This document shows positions 1 to 5,572 of a DNA stretch of 5,656 nucleotides, one piece after another. Positions within the stretch are counted from its first letter, which is position 1; the number at the start of each line of letters is the position of its first letter. A program made the position numbers and the translations under genes. The DNA is from an uncultured Sphingorhabdus sp. Lineage in GTDB: Bacteria; Pseudomonadota; Alphaproteobacteria; Sphingomonadales; Sphingomonadaceae. Below the pieces are notes generated by a model. It was not told the DNA's origin, did not search any database, and saw nothing but the letters and a program-made list of their open reading frames with translations. The stretch is from contig CALMYW010000130.1 in the NCBI GenBank assembly GCA_937873665.1, positions 1-5,656 of the forward strand, written 5' to 3'.

Positions 1-957
1 CACCGCGCGCGGTTCGCAGTCAGGCTCGGCTGTCACGCGTTTGATGATTGGAACCGCAGACGCAACGTCTGCAACTGTCTGCCGCGCCAAAACTGCAGGT
101 CTGATCTGCCCCGGGATCTTGTCGATCACGTACAAGCGCACGGCCACGCTGGTGCCCTGCTTGTGATAGCATTTATCGAGCCGGATGGATGTGCGGACCG
201 TGCAAGAGGCAAAGGTGTCTTCGTAGATTTTCGCAAGCTTTGCGCTCGTCGTGAACCAGTCCGGCATGATCGCGACGATCCGTCCCCCTTGCCTGAGGCG
301 CGTTATGGCAGCGCGCAGATGACGCACCGCTGCGAACTCGTCTGCCCCTCGTCCCACTGACCGCGAGAATGGCGGGTTCATCAGGATCAGGCTTGGCTGC
401 ACTGCCGCGTCGAGATGGGAGGCCAGCATGGCTCCATCGATCCCTGTTGTGGTGGCCTGGGGAAACAGCAGGGCCAACTTCTCATGCCTGCGCGGGTCGA
501 TTTCGTTGAGATGCAATGCGCTGACATCGGGCAAAGTTGCCACGAGAGCGCCATGTCCGGCGCTCGGCTCAAGAACGATATCGGTTGCCAGTGGCTGCGC
601 CAAAATCACGGCTAGGCTTGCGAGGTCTGCGGGCGTCGAGAATTGCTGGTACCTGATCTGGTCTTCACTTCTGACCGTATGTGTCGGCAGCGCCTCGATA
701 AGCGCACTGATCTCCGAAATCTGGTGCAGCATCTGAGGCTTGTTCAGCAGTCCGGCCATGTGGCGCGTCAATGCCGCCTCGAGCAGGTCAAAGGCGTCCC
801 TCTGGCTCCAGGCGCCGTTTGCGGAGCCCTCCCCGTAGAGCTGGCGCATCGTCTCAAACAGGCGTTGCTTGTTCGCCAGTCCGGTGGCGATGGCGTGCTG
901 GATTTCGGTGATTGCTGCGTCCAGCTTCTGGCTGGATTGTTCAAATAGGTCGGTCAC
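1..957 (-). CDS. DNA methyltransferase domain, N-terminal part of a larger protein (partial, runs off the left edge)
   Basis: The reverse strand is open for 319 codons from a GTG at 957 to the window edge with no stop. The start is supported by an AGGAG Shine-Dalgarno at 964-968, six bases before GTG. Visible methyltransferase landmarks in order: QQFSTP at about residues 104-109 (motif X type), VLEPSAGHGAL at 128-138 (SAM-binding motif I), NEID at 151-154 (acidic loop), and NPPF at 194-197 (motif IV, typical of N6-adenine or N4-cytosine amino methyltransferases). Residues 1-95 are helical and lack an obvious catalytic motif. From family knowledge, such a domain on alphaproteobacterial plasmids is often the front of a protein of well over 1000 residues that continues into a DEAD/DEAH or strawberry-notch helicase. 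That continuation is not in the window, so a stand-alone methyltransferase remains possible. The methyltransferase fold is clear; target and role are not. It is divergent from parA and reads away from the operon. Confidence 0.85.
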   Translation of the reverse strand, partial: MTDLFEQSSQKLDAAITEIQHAIATGLANKQRLFETMRQLYGEGSANGAWSQRDAFDLLEAALTRHMAGLLNKPQMLHQISEISALIEALPTHTVRSEDQIRYQQFSTPADLASLAVILAQPLATDIVLEPSAGHGALVATLPDVSALHLNEIDPRRHEKLALLFPQATTTGIDGAMLASHLDAAVQPSLILMNPPFSRSVGRGADEFAAVRHLRAAITRLRQGGRIVAIMPDWFTTSAKLAKIYEDTFASCTVRTSIRLDKCYHKQGTSVAVRLYVIDKIPGQIRPAVLARQTVADVASAVPIIKRVTAEPDCEPRAV

Positions 958-963
958 GGTCTG

Positions 964-987
964 CTCCTGATGCTGAACCGCATCAGG
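964..987 (-). promoter_or_regulatory. Ribosome-binding site of the methyltransferase gene, partly inside a hairpin
   Basis: Read on the minus strand, CCTGATGC (987-980) and GCATCAGG (973-966) are perfect 8-base inverted arms around a 6-base loop (979-974). The last three bases of the 3' arm are the AGG of the AGGAG Shine-Dalgarno (968-964) that precedes the GTG at 957. If the RNA folds this way the ribosome site is partly masked, which would lower translation. It could also be a protein operator seen as DNA. The repeat is directly visible; the regulatory role is inference. Confidence 0.5.
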
Positions 988-1019
988 TCATCCCCCTTCC
1001 CTCTCGCCTCGGGTTTATG

Positions 1020-1040
1020 AGCCCGTGATCACTACGGGCT
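1020..1040. promoter_or_regulatory. Inverted repeat in the divergent control region (candidate operator)
   Basis: Arms AGCCCGT (1020-1026) and ACGGGCT (1034-1040) are perfectly complementary, with a 7-base spacer. A second palindrome, GTGATCAC (1025-1032), sits across the left arm and spacer. It lies between the methyltransferase gene and parA, about 60 bases upstream of the parA promoter, a natural place for a repressor or ParA/ParB site. There is no T-run on either side, so it is not a convincing intrinsic terminator. The function is inferred. Confidence 0.4.
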
Positions 1041-1072
1041 ATGCGACAAGGGGTGCCCGGCAGCGACGAGGA

Positions 1073-1095
1073 TTCGGGACCGGCACCATCCCGAA
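1073..1095. promoter_or_regulatory. Inverted repeat just upstream of the parA promoter
   Basis: TTCGGGA (1073-1079) and TCCCGAA (1089-1095) are perfect 7-base inverted arms around 9 bases. The right arm ends nine bases before the -35 element at 1105. Position and symmetry fit an operator for a dimeric regulator. ParA proteins of this class with an N-terminal DNA-binding region are known to repress their own promoter, so ParA is a candidate ligand (inference). Confidence 0.35.
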
Positions 1096-1104
1096 GATAT
1101 CGGT

Positions 1105-1134
1105 TTGACTTCTACCGCCGAAAATGATCATAAA
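1105..1134 (+). promoter_or_regulatory. Sigma-70-like promoter for the parA-parB-rep operon
   Basis: TTGACT at 1105-1110 matches the -35 consensus at five of six bases. CATAAA at 1129-1134, 18 bases later, matches the -10 consensus at four of six. Transcription would start near 1141, leaving a leader of about 40 bases before the ATG at 1180. The TTG of this -35 box is in frame with parA and could be mistaken for its start codon. The -10 overlaps an iteron-like sequence (AAAACACG, 1132-1139). Confidence 0.5.
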
Positions 1135-1146
1135 ACACGAACTGGG

Positions 1147-1160
1147 TCGCAGAACTGCGA
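1147..1160. promoter_or_regulatory. Perfect inverted repeat in the parA leader (candidate operator)
   Basis: TCGCAG-AA-CTGCGA is a 14-base perfect palindrome with a 2-base centre, immediately after the predicted transcription start and before the parA Shine-Dalgarno (AAAGG, 1168-1172). The CTGCGA half recurs as CTGCGAAAT at 1201-1209 and 1221-1229 inside the start of parA. A protein bound here would block the promoter or the start of transcription. ParA is the likeliest candidate, but this is inference. Confidence 0.4.
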
Positions 1161-1179
1161 TTCATCGAAAGGCAGACGC

Positions 1180-2379
1180 ATGTCCTACACCGTGAACACA
1201 CTGCGAAATATGACCAGATCCTGCGAAATGATGCGCGATCGGGTCAAAGCTGTGGTGTTCAAACCTGATGAACGCAAGGTCCTCGATATCACCTTTGGGC
1301 CTACGGCGGCAGCGGAATTGGTCGGAAGAACGCCTGAAGCGCTTGCCAAGGCAGAGAAGGAGGGGCGTCTCGCGCCTCCGAAACAGCTCAACAATGGCCG
1401 CCGCTATTACACGCTCGAAGACCTTACTCATATTCGCAAGGCGCTGAACATTCATCCGGGCAAGCTAGCCCATGAGAATGCGGTTGTAGTAGCCGTGCAG
1501 AATTTCAAGGGCGGCGTCGGCAAGAGTACGATTACCAAGCATTTCGCCGATTTTCTCGCACTGAACGGATATAGCGTTCTCGTGATCGACTGCGATCCGC
1601 AGGCGTCAACGACAACTATGTTCGACATCCAGCCCGAAGCACTTATCGATGAAGAGGAGACTTTAGGAAACTTCCTGTCGCCTCGCAGTACATTCGATGA
1701 TTTCAGGAAGGCAATCCGAGAAACCGCTTGGCCTACAATCAAAATAGTGCCGTCAAGCCTTGGCCTGCAGGATGCAGAGTGGGACCTCACGGCAACGTTG
1801 ACGGAGGGCGGACAAGCAGTGCGCGAGGGACTTCAGCGTCTCCGTATTGGCATCGACAGTATCATCAAGGACTTCGACGTCGTCTTGCTCGATCCTCCGC
1901 CTGCCATGGGGTTCCTGGGCCTCAATGTGATGGCCGCCGCAACAGGTATGCTTATCCCGGTTCCGGCAAGGCAGCTCGACTATCTTTCAACCATCCATTT
2001 CATGGACACCATCGCCGAGAATATCGAGATCCTCGAGGATCACGGAACGCCTGTTGATTACGGGTTCATTCGCGTCGTCTGCTCGGCCTACACCCCCAGC
2101 AAGCCAGGTGAAGCCGACATGTGGAAGATGATGAAGGCCACATATGCCAATTTCCTGCTGAATCAGCCGATCCTAGCTTCTGAGGAAATCAAGAATGCCA
2201 CTCAAGCATTCCGGTCGATCTATGAAAGCAAGCCTTCAGCTGCGCACGCAACCTACCAGCGTTGCCGGGACAATCTCAACGCAGTCTTCGGAGAAGTTCT
2301 GAACGAAATACATGAGCAGTGGCCGTCGAAGAGCATTTCGAGACGGTCATCTGACACGGCAGGGAGTGTTGCAGCGTGA
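1180..2379 (+). CDS. parA: Plasmid partition ATPase ParA (P1/RepA type, with N-terminal DNA-binding region)
   Basis: Cytosolic Walker-type ATPase that moves ParB-bound plasmid copies over the nucleoid and, in this long class, also represses its own operon. The protein is 399 residues from ATG 1180. Residues about 38-88 resemble a MerR-like helix-turn-helix (FGPTAAAELVGRTPEAL, then NNGRRYYTLEDLTHIR), as in alphaproteobacterial RepA/ParA. The deviant Walker A box KGGVGKST is at 110-117 with both signature lysines, Walker A' VIDCDPQAS at 135-143, and Walker B VVLLDPPP at 234-241. Length and order fit class Ia ParA. ATG 1180 is preferred because AAAGG (1168-1172) lies seven bases upstream. An in-frame TTG at 1105 would add 25 residues, but it falls in the -35 box and has no good ribosome site. 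The stop overlaps the parB start by four bases (GTGA), implying translational coupling and a balanced ParA:ParB ratio. Confidence 0.96.
   Translation: MSYTVNTLRNMTRSCEMMRDRVKAVVFKPDERKVLDITFGPTAAAELVGRTPEALAKAEKEGRLAPPKQLNNGRRYYTLEDLTHIRKALNIHPGKLAHENAVVVAVQNFKGGVGKSTITKHFADFLALNGYSVLVIDCDPQASTTTMFDIQPEALIDEEETLGNFLSPRSTFDDFRKAIRETAWPTIKIVPSSLGLQDAEWDLTATLTEGGQAVREGLQRLRIGIDSIIKDFDVVLLDPPPAMGFLGLNVMAAATGMLIPVPARQLDYLSTIHFMDTIAENIEILEDHGTPVDYGFIRVVCSAYTPSKPGEADMWKMMKATYANFLLNQPILASEEIKNATQAFRSIYESKPSAAHATYQRCRDNLNAVFGEVLNEIHEQWPSKSISRRSSDTAGSVAA
1201..1229. repeat. Short direct repeat CTGCGAAAT, two copies 20 bp apart at the start of parA
   Basis: CTGCGAAAT occurs at 1201-1209 and 1221-1229, inside codons 8-17 of parA; CTGCGA also forms the right arm of the palindrome at 1147-1160. 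The 20-bp spacing puts the copies on nearly the same face of the helix. This may extend the operator into the gene, or may be chance from the coding sequence. Confidence 0.25.
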
Positions 2380-3392
2380 GCCGTCGTTCATTGATTGGCG
2401 AGGCCCTCGCCTCCCCTGCCCCTGACCAGCCTTCCGTCTCTGAAGCCAAGGACGCTGCAGGGGCAACCGCATCGCGCAATTTCACAACACGTCGGCTTGA
2501 AGGCTTCACGGAAGCAGCGCGGATGGTCAAGCGCCCGACCATCCGGCTCAAACCTGCAGAATGTTCGATCTGGCCGGGAAACGCCCGTGATTACGAACAG
2601 CTCACCGAACCCCGTTTGCGATCTCTGATTGAATCGATCCAAGCAGAAAACGGGAACCGCATCCCAGTAGTCGTGCGCCGGAAACAGCAAGGTGAGCTGC
2701 AGTACGAACTGATCATTGGCACAAGGCGCCACTGGGCTGTCGCGTGGCTCAACGCCAATCACTACCCGGATATCGAGCTCGTAGCGATTATCGAAGATCT
2801 CGATGACGAAGCTGCGTTCCGCCTTGCTGATATCGAGAACCGCGAGAGGGAAGATATCTCAGATTTAGAGCGCGGTTTGAACTACAAGGCAGCAGTCGAT
2901 ACTTATTACGATGGCCTTCAGGCCCGGCTTGCTGAACGCGTAAAGATCTCGAAATCTACGCTCGCCCGGTACATCGGCCTGACAGAGATCCCGCAAACAA
3001 TCGTAAGCGCATTTGCGTCGCCAATGGAACTTCAGGTGCGGTACGGTGACAAGCTTCTTCCAGCCATACGCAACCCATCGCTGCGCCCTAGGATGGAGGA
3101 AGCAGCAAAGCAGATCGCTGCGGAGCAAAGTTTCCGGCAATCCGGAGACGAAGAGCCAATTTCTGGCCCTCAGGTTGTTGTCCGTCTGCTCAAGGCAGTT
3201 TCGGGCAGGCCTGGCCGTGTTCAGAAAGCCGTAATCGAAGCGGCGGGATCGTCCATTGGTGTCATCGAAAAGGATCGTGCACGAGGGCTCACGATAACGA
3301 TCAACCCCACTGATTTGAGCGCTGACGAAATCCTCGATGCATTGCGCCCTCTGATTGAGAAGGCGAAGATTCTAAAAAGGCCTGCCCCATGA
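2376..3392 (+). CDS. parB: Plasmid partition protein ParB (CTPase/centromere-binding, RepB-like)
   Basis: Centromere-binding partner of ParA; family members bind parS, hydrolyse CTP and slide as a clamp. The protein has 338 residues. After a variable N-terminal tail (1-50, probably where ParA is contacted), the ParB/sulfiredoxin domain starts near residue 53. Box I appears as IPVVV (96-100) then GTRRHWA (115-121), a variant of the usual GERRxRA CTP-binding loop. Box II is IENREREDISDLERG (153-167), close to the ENxxRxDLSPxE pattern. A helix-turn-helix follows at about 184-206 (LAERVKISKSTLARYIGLTEI). The C-terminal part (about 260-338) would dimerise. GTG 2376 is chosen because it overlaps the parA stop (GTGA) and has GGGAG at 2362-2366, nine bases upstream. 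The stop codon overlaps the next possible start (ATGA, 3389-3392). No frameshift or missing motif is seen. Confidence 0.95.
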   Translation: MSRRSLIGEALASPAPDQPSVSEAKDAAGATASRNFTTRRLEGFTEAARMVKRPTIRLKPAECSIWPGNARDYEQLTEPRLRSLIESIQAENGNRIPVVVRRKQQGELQYELIIGTRRHWAVAWLNANHYPDIELVAIIEDLDDEAAFRLADIENREREDISDLERGLNYKAAVDTYYDGLQARLAERVKISKSTLARYIGLTEIPQTIVSAFASPMELQVRYGDKLLPAIRNPSLRPRMEEAAKQIAAEQSFRQSGDEEPISGPQVVVRLLKAVSGRPGRVQKAVIEAAGSSIGVIEKDRARGLTITINPTDLSADEILDALRPLIEKAKILKRPAP

Positions 3393-3526
3393 AGGAGGGT
3401 TTCAGACCCACCTATGGCCATGTGTTCACCACTCTGAAAATGTGGTTTTTATCGTTGCATTTCATATGTTTAACTAACTTGTCCCACATGTGGGACAGCG
3501 GCAGATTTACTGGGCGAAGAACGTGA
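3389..3526 (+). CDS. Probable 45-residue leader peptide coupling parB to rep
   Basis: An ATG at 3389 opens a 45-codon frame ending with TGA at 3524-3526. Its start overlaps the parB stop as ATGA, and its stop overlaps the rep GTG (3523-3525) as GTGA, so the ORF fills the parB-rep gap exactly with couplable junctions at both ends. AAAAAGG (3374-3380) lies eight bases before the ATG. The predicted peptide starts MKEGFRPTYG, has a hydrophobic aromatic middle (MWFLSLHFICL, residues 18-28) and a basic end (GRRT). I recognise no family. Its codon use is less G/C-biased than the neighbours and it contains an 18-bp palindrome (3480-3497), so its translation rather than its product may matter, as for the leader peptides that control rep genes of some enterobacterial plasmids. 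An open frame of this length is not improbable by chance; the double overlap is the main support. Confidence 0.42.
   Translation: MKEGFRPTYGHVFTTLKMWFLSLHFICLTNLSHMWDSGRFTGRRT
3392..3413 (+). promoter_or_regulatory. Strong Shine-Dalgarno-like AAGGAGG buried in a hairpin
   Basis: AAGGAGG (3392-3398) is a near-perfect anti-16S sequence. In RNA, AGGAGGGT (3393-3400) can pair with ACCCACCT (3406-3413) around a 5-base loop, with one A-A mismatch. No start codon lies at normal distance; the nearest ATG (3414) is 15 bases downstream and opens only seven codons. It may be a ribosome trap or a switch affecting the leader ORF, or an accident of sequence. Confidence 0.3.
3480..3497. promoter_or_regulatory. 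Perfect 18-bp palindrome before rep (candidate parS or operator)
   Basis: TGTCCCACATGTGGGACA is a perfect palindrome with no spacer. It lies 25 bases before the rep GTG at 3523 and inside the leader ORF, and I find no second full copy in the window. Its outer TGT...ACA arms and inner CAC...GTG recall the chromosomal parS consensus TGTTTCACGTGAAACA, though it is two bases longer and differs in the middle of the arms. As DNA it could be bound by ParB or by the initiator; as RNA it could fold just before the rep start. Symmetry is seen; function is inferred. Confidence 0.5.
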
Positions 3527-4824
3527 GCGAGAAAGATCAGTCCTCCTCCGGTCGCCGGGTGCAGTTCGAGATGTTCTTCACGCTGCCTGATTTCAGCGAC
3601 ATCTCGCTGCGGGACTATCAGGAGACCATGCAGCGTCCTTTCTTCAGCCTTTCGAAGAAGAAGCGCCTGAAACCCATTGAGTACCTCAGTCCGGACAAGT
3701 CGGTCACCGTGCATGTATCAGCCAACCCAGCCTATGGGATGGCGACCATCTGGGATGCAGATATCATGATCTATCTGGCGTCCCACCTCAACGAATTGCG
3801 CGAGCGGGGTGACAATGACCTGTCGCCGACCATTCGTGTTCAACCTGGCGATCTTCTCAAGCGAATCTGCTGGGGTGTAAGCGGGCGCGCCTATGAGCGA
3901 CTGATCGCAGCGCTTGATCGCCTTCAGGCCACGACGATCAAGACGAACATCCGAGCGAACTCCAAATCCCGCGAGACCACATTTTCGTGGATCGATAGCT
4001 ATACTCATCTCGTTGATGAGCGAACCCAGCGTTCGCTTGGGATGGAAATCACGCTTTCCAAGTGGTTCTTCGACGGGGTCATGGACAAGCGAAATGTCCT
4101 TGCGATTTCGCCTTTGTATTTCGAGATAACGAGCGGACTTGGGAAATGGCTCTACCGCGCCGCTCGCAAGCACGCTGGTGGCAATGGGCCAGAAGGTTTC
4201 ACGATTGGCTTCGAAACTCTTCATCAGAAAAGCGGCAGCGAAAGCTCCCTACCCTCGTTCAAGAACAAGATTCTTGAATTGGCGCGAGCTAACAACCTGC
4301 CGGATATCAGTCTGGAGGTCATTGGAGCAGAGACGCCGCGTCCAAAGCTAAAGATGGTGATGCGTCGCCATCTCGAAAAACCTTCTGGAAAAACCGAGGA
4401 TAGTGGCTCTGTCACCACGGAGAGCAGAGCCCAGCGCATTCAGCGCGCAACCCCCGAAAAGGCAGCCAAGGTCAGCCCTCCGCAGGAATTCGTTGATCCT
4501 GCCCTCGTGCGCAAGCTCCTTGCAACAACGAGCGCGAGCTTGCGCCCCGAACAGCAAGCCGATGCATCAGCGGCATTGGACAGCAATGCAAGCCAATCTC
4601 AGTCACGACGAAGGGGAGGGGGCGCGCAGGACACTCTTGACCCCGAAATCTATCAGGCCATCCGTGCTGAATGTCCTGGTTGGGATCTCGATGTGCTGAT
4701 GCGGCAATTCGATTCCTTTTTGAACAGCAATCCGCATGAGTTGCCAAGGAACTACTCGAAGCGGTTCTACGGCTTCATGAAGAAGCACCACGAGCGCAAC
4801 AAGCATACGCTTCCGGGCTTTTGA
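3523..4824 (+). CDS. Plasmid replication initiator protein A (RPA family)
   Basis: Replication initiator of the RPA family (Pfam RPA, PF10134), expected to bind the plasmid origin and start replication. The protein has 433 residues from GTG 3523. The conserved N-terminal part includes FEMFFTLPDF (15-24), RPFFSLSKKKRLKPIEY (38-54) and WDADIMIYL (77-85). A probable winged-helix region runs from about 105 to 143 (PGDLLKRICWGVSGRAYERLI, then LDRLQATTIKTNI). A linker rich in Ser, Ala, Gln and Arg spans about 286-370, followed by a compact C-terminal segment (371-433) with YQAIRAECPGWDLDVL and YSKRFYGFMKKHHE. GTG 3523 is preferred because it overlaps the leader ORF stop (GTGA) and gives a family-like MSEK start. 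An in-frame GTG at 3490 would add 11 residues but sits in the palindrome with no ribosome site. The Shine-Dalgarno at 3523 is weak (GAAG, about 3515-3520), so expression probably depends on coupling from upstream. Confidence 0.92.
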   Translation: MSEKDQSSSGRRVQFEMFFTLPDFSDISLRDYQETMQRPFFSLSKKKRLKPIEYLSPDKSVTVHVSANPAYGMATIWDADIMIYLASHLNELRERGDNDLSPTIRVQPGDLLKRICWGVSGRAYERLIAALDRLQATTIKTNIRANSKSRETTFSWIDSYTHLVDERTQRSLGMEITLSKWFFDGVMDKRNVLAISPLYFEITSGLGKWLYRAARKHAGGNGPEGFTIGFETLHQKSGSESSLPSFKNKILELARANNLPDISLEVIGAETPRPKLKMVMRRHLEKPSGKTEDSGSVTTESRAQRIQRATPEKAAKVSPPQEFVDPALVRKLLATTSASLRPEQQADASAALDSNASQSQSRRRGGGAQDTLDPEIYQAIRAECPGWDLDVLMRQFDSFLNSNPHELPRNYSKRFYGFMKKHHERNKHTLPGF

Positions 4825-5250
4825 AGATCGCGACCTTCTGCAGGACTTGGTAGCGGCGCCCGGCGCGCTGGTAGAGCTGCCGCTCGGCTTCAGGCCTGAT
4901 TACGCTCTGCCGCAGGCATAGCGATCTATCGTAACAATAAGAACAGTCTCATCATGCACGGCAGCTAGCGAACGTGTTTTCGGGAATCACTTCGCTTAGC
5001 CCGCCCGATCAGCGGACCGCGTCTACGGTCGGCGCCTGCTAAGAAATCGCTGACTAGGCCCAAGAGCACCGGCATAGACCCTACGGCCGTGCTTCTGCCG
5101 TCCATCTTTGACTGAAATCAGCGATCTACTGTGCAGCGCTCAAGCCAGCTGGCAGATCGCCTGAGGCTCCACTTCAGTCACTGCGATCCAGAAACCCGAC
5201 AGGTCGGCCTTCAATCTGGACGATGGAAAATGCCTCCAAAAACCATTCCT
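4825..5250. other. Intergenic region after rep: no convincing gene, several small palindromes
   Basis: No ORF with a start codon and ribosome site is visible. Just after rep, the +1 frame stays open from the rep end to TAG at 4919-4921 and reads protein-like (DRDLLQDLVAAPGALVEL), but has no start; it may be the tail of a lost gene or chance. Symmetric elements include one inverted copy of the 13-mer iteron (4969-4981), ATCGCTGA/TCAGCGAT inverted arms (5046-5053 and 5118-5125), GACCG/CGGTC (5015-5030), the palindrome GCCAGCTGGC (5144-5153), and CCGAC-AG-GTCGG (5196-5207). GCGATCTA recurs at 4921-4928 and 5121-5128, exactly 200 bases apart. I see no intrinsic terminator after rep. Confidence 0.5.
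4969..4981 (-). repeat. Isolated inverted copy of the 13-bp iteron
   Basis: CGAACGTGTTTTC is the exact reverse complement of the 13-mer found twice at 5251-5296. It stands about 270 bases from that pair and 145 bases after the rep stop. An outlying inverted copy could serve a second Rep contact, such as looping or copy control (inference). Confidence 0.6.
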
Positions 5251-5296
5251 GAAAACACGTTCGACCGGAAATACCACATTTCCGAAAACACGTTCG
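5251..5296 (+). repeat. Pair of perfect 13-bp direct repeats flanking an inverted repeat (candidate Rep-binding iterons)
   Basis: GAAAACACGTTCG occurs at 5251-5263 and 5284-5296, 33 bases apart start to start, about three helical turns, so both present the same face. The interval holds CGGAAAT (5266-5272) and ATTTCCG (5278-5284), perfect 7-base inverted arms around accac, with the last base shared by the second copy. The sequence lies downstream of an RPA initiator gene in a gene-free stretch, the usual context for iterons. A G-rich patch (GGGG 5307-5310, GGGGG 5316-5320) follows. Confidence 0.65.
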
Positions 5297-5407
5297 TTTC
5301 AGCATAGGGGCAAAAGGGGGATCAGAAAGTTTGGGATCGGCGCATCATATGTGAATCGGAACGCTAACTGATCCTCTGGCCTCACGTTCTCAGCCGCGCT
5401 TTCAAAG

Positions 5408-5416
5408 TTATCAACA
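5408..5416 (+). promoter_or_regulatory. DnaA box-like site
   Basis: TTATCAACA differs from the DnaA consensus TTATCCACA at one base. It lies five bases before the 22-bp iteron array, a common arrangement in iteron plasmids where host DnaA helps the initiator. It is a single site, so some chance of coincidence remains. Confidence 0.5.
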
Positions 5417-5421
5417 GGGCA

Positions 5422-5509
5422 GGGAGGTGGCCAACGTGTGATCGGGCATCAGATGACGTGTTATTAGAATCTGGCGGTCGTGCTATCAGAAACCGAACAT
5501 CGTGTTTTC
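5422..5509 (-). repeat. Array of four degenerate 22-bp iterons
   Basis: Read on the minus strand, units begin at 5509, 5487, 5465 and 5443, each exactly 22 bases apart. Their first nine bases are GAAAACACG, GATAGCACG, AATAACACG and GATCACACG, giving the consensus GATAACACG. A at position 2, CACG at 6-9 and C at 21 are the same in all four; the 3' ends are TCT, TCT, CCC and CCC. The consensus matches the first nine bases of the perfect 13-mer GAAAACACGTTCG at eight positions, so the same protein, presumably the initiator, may bind both. Twenty-two bases is two helical turns, the usual iteron spacing. Units outside this span do not keep the CACG core. Confidence 0.6.
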
Positions 5510-5572
5510 AGATTCGGCATAGCCGCCCCGACTCGCGAGAAATCAGGAGTTTGCAGGCTGATCACGAGCAGG

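Noticed and set aside
163..948. Plus-strand ORFs of 65-102 codons at 163-948
   Set aside because: They overlap the methyltransferase frame on the other strand, which has clear motifs and a ribosome site; these are shadows.
1105..1179. In-frame TTG at 1105 as the parA start
   Set aside because: The TTG is the beginning of a good -35 box (TTGACT), lacks a ribosome site, and would add 25 residues unlike ParA; ATG 1180 has AAAGG at seven bases.
1124..1195. 23-codon ORF in the parA leader
   Set aside because: It has no Shine-Dalgarno, and its ATG lies upstream of the predicted transcription start.
3428..3450. Hairpin ACCAC/GTGGT followed by a T-run as an intrinsic terminator or attenuator
   Set aside because: The stem has only five pairs around a nine-base loop, too weak to call, although the T-run is real.
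3400..3520. Antisense RNA (ctRNA) gene like that between repB and repC
   Set aside because: I looked for a minus-strand promoter; the best -35/-10 pairs match only about three and four of six bases, so there is no support from sequence alone.
3412..3714. Minus-strand 100-codon ORF across the rep start
   Set aside because: It is antisense to rep, has no recognisable domain, and follows from reading a G+C-rich gene backwards.
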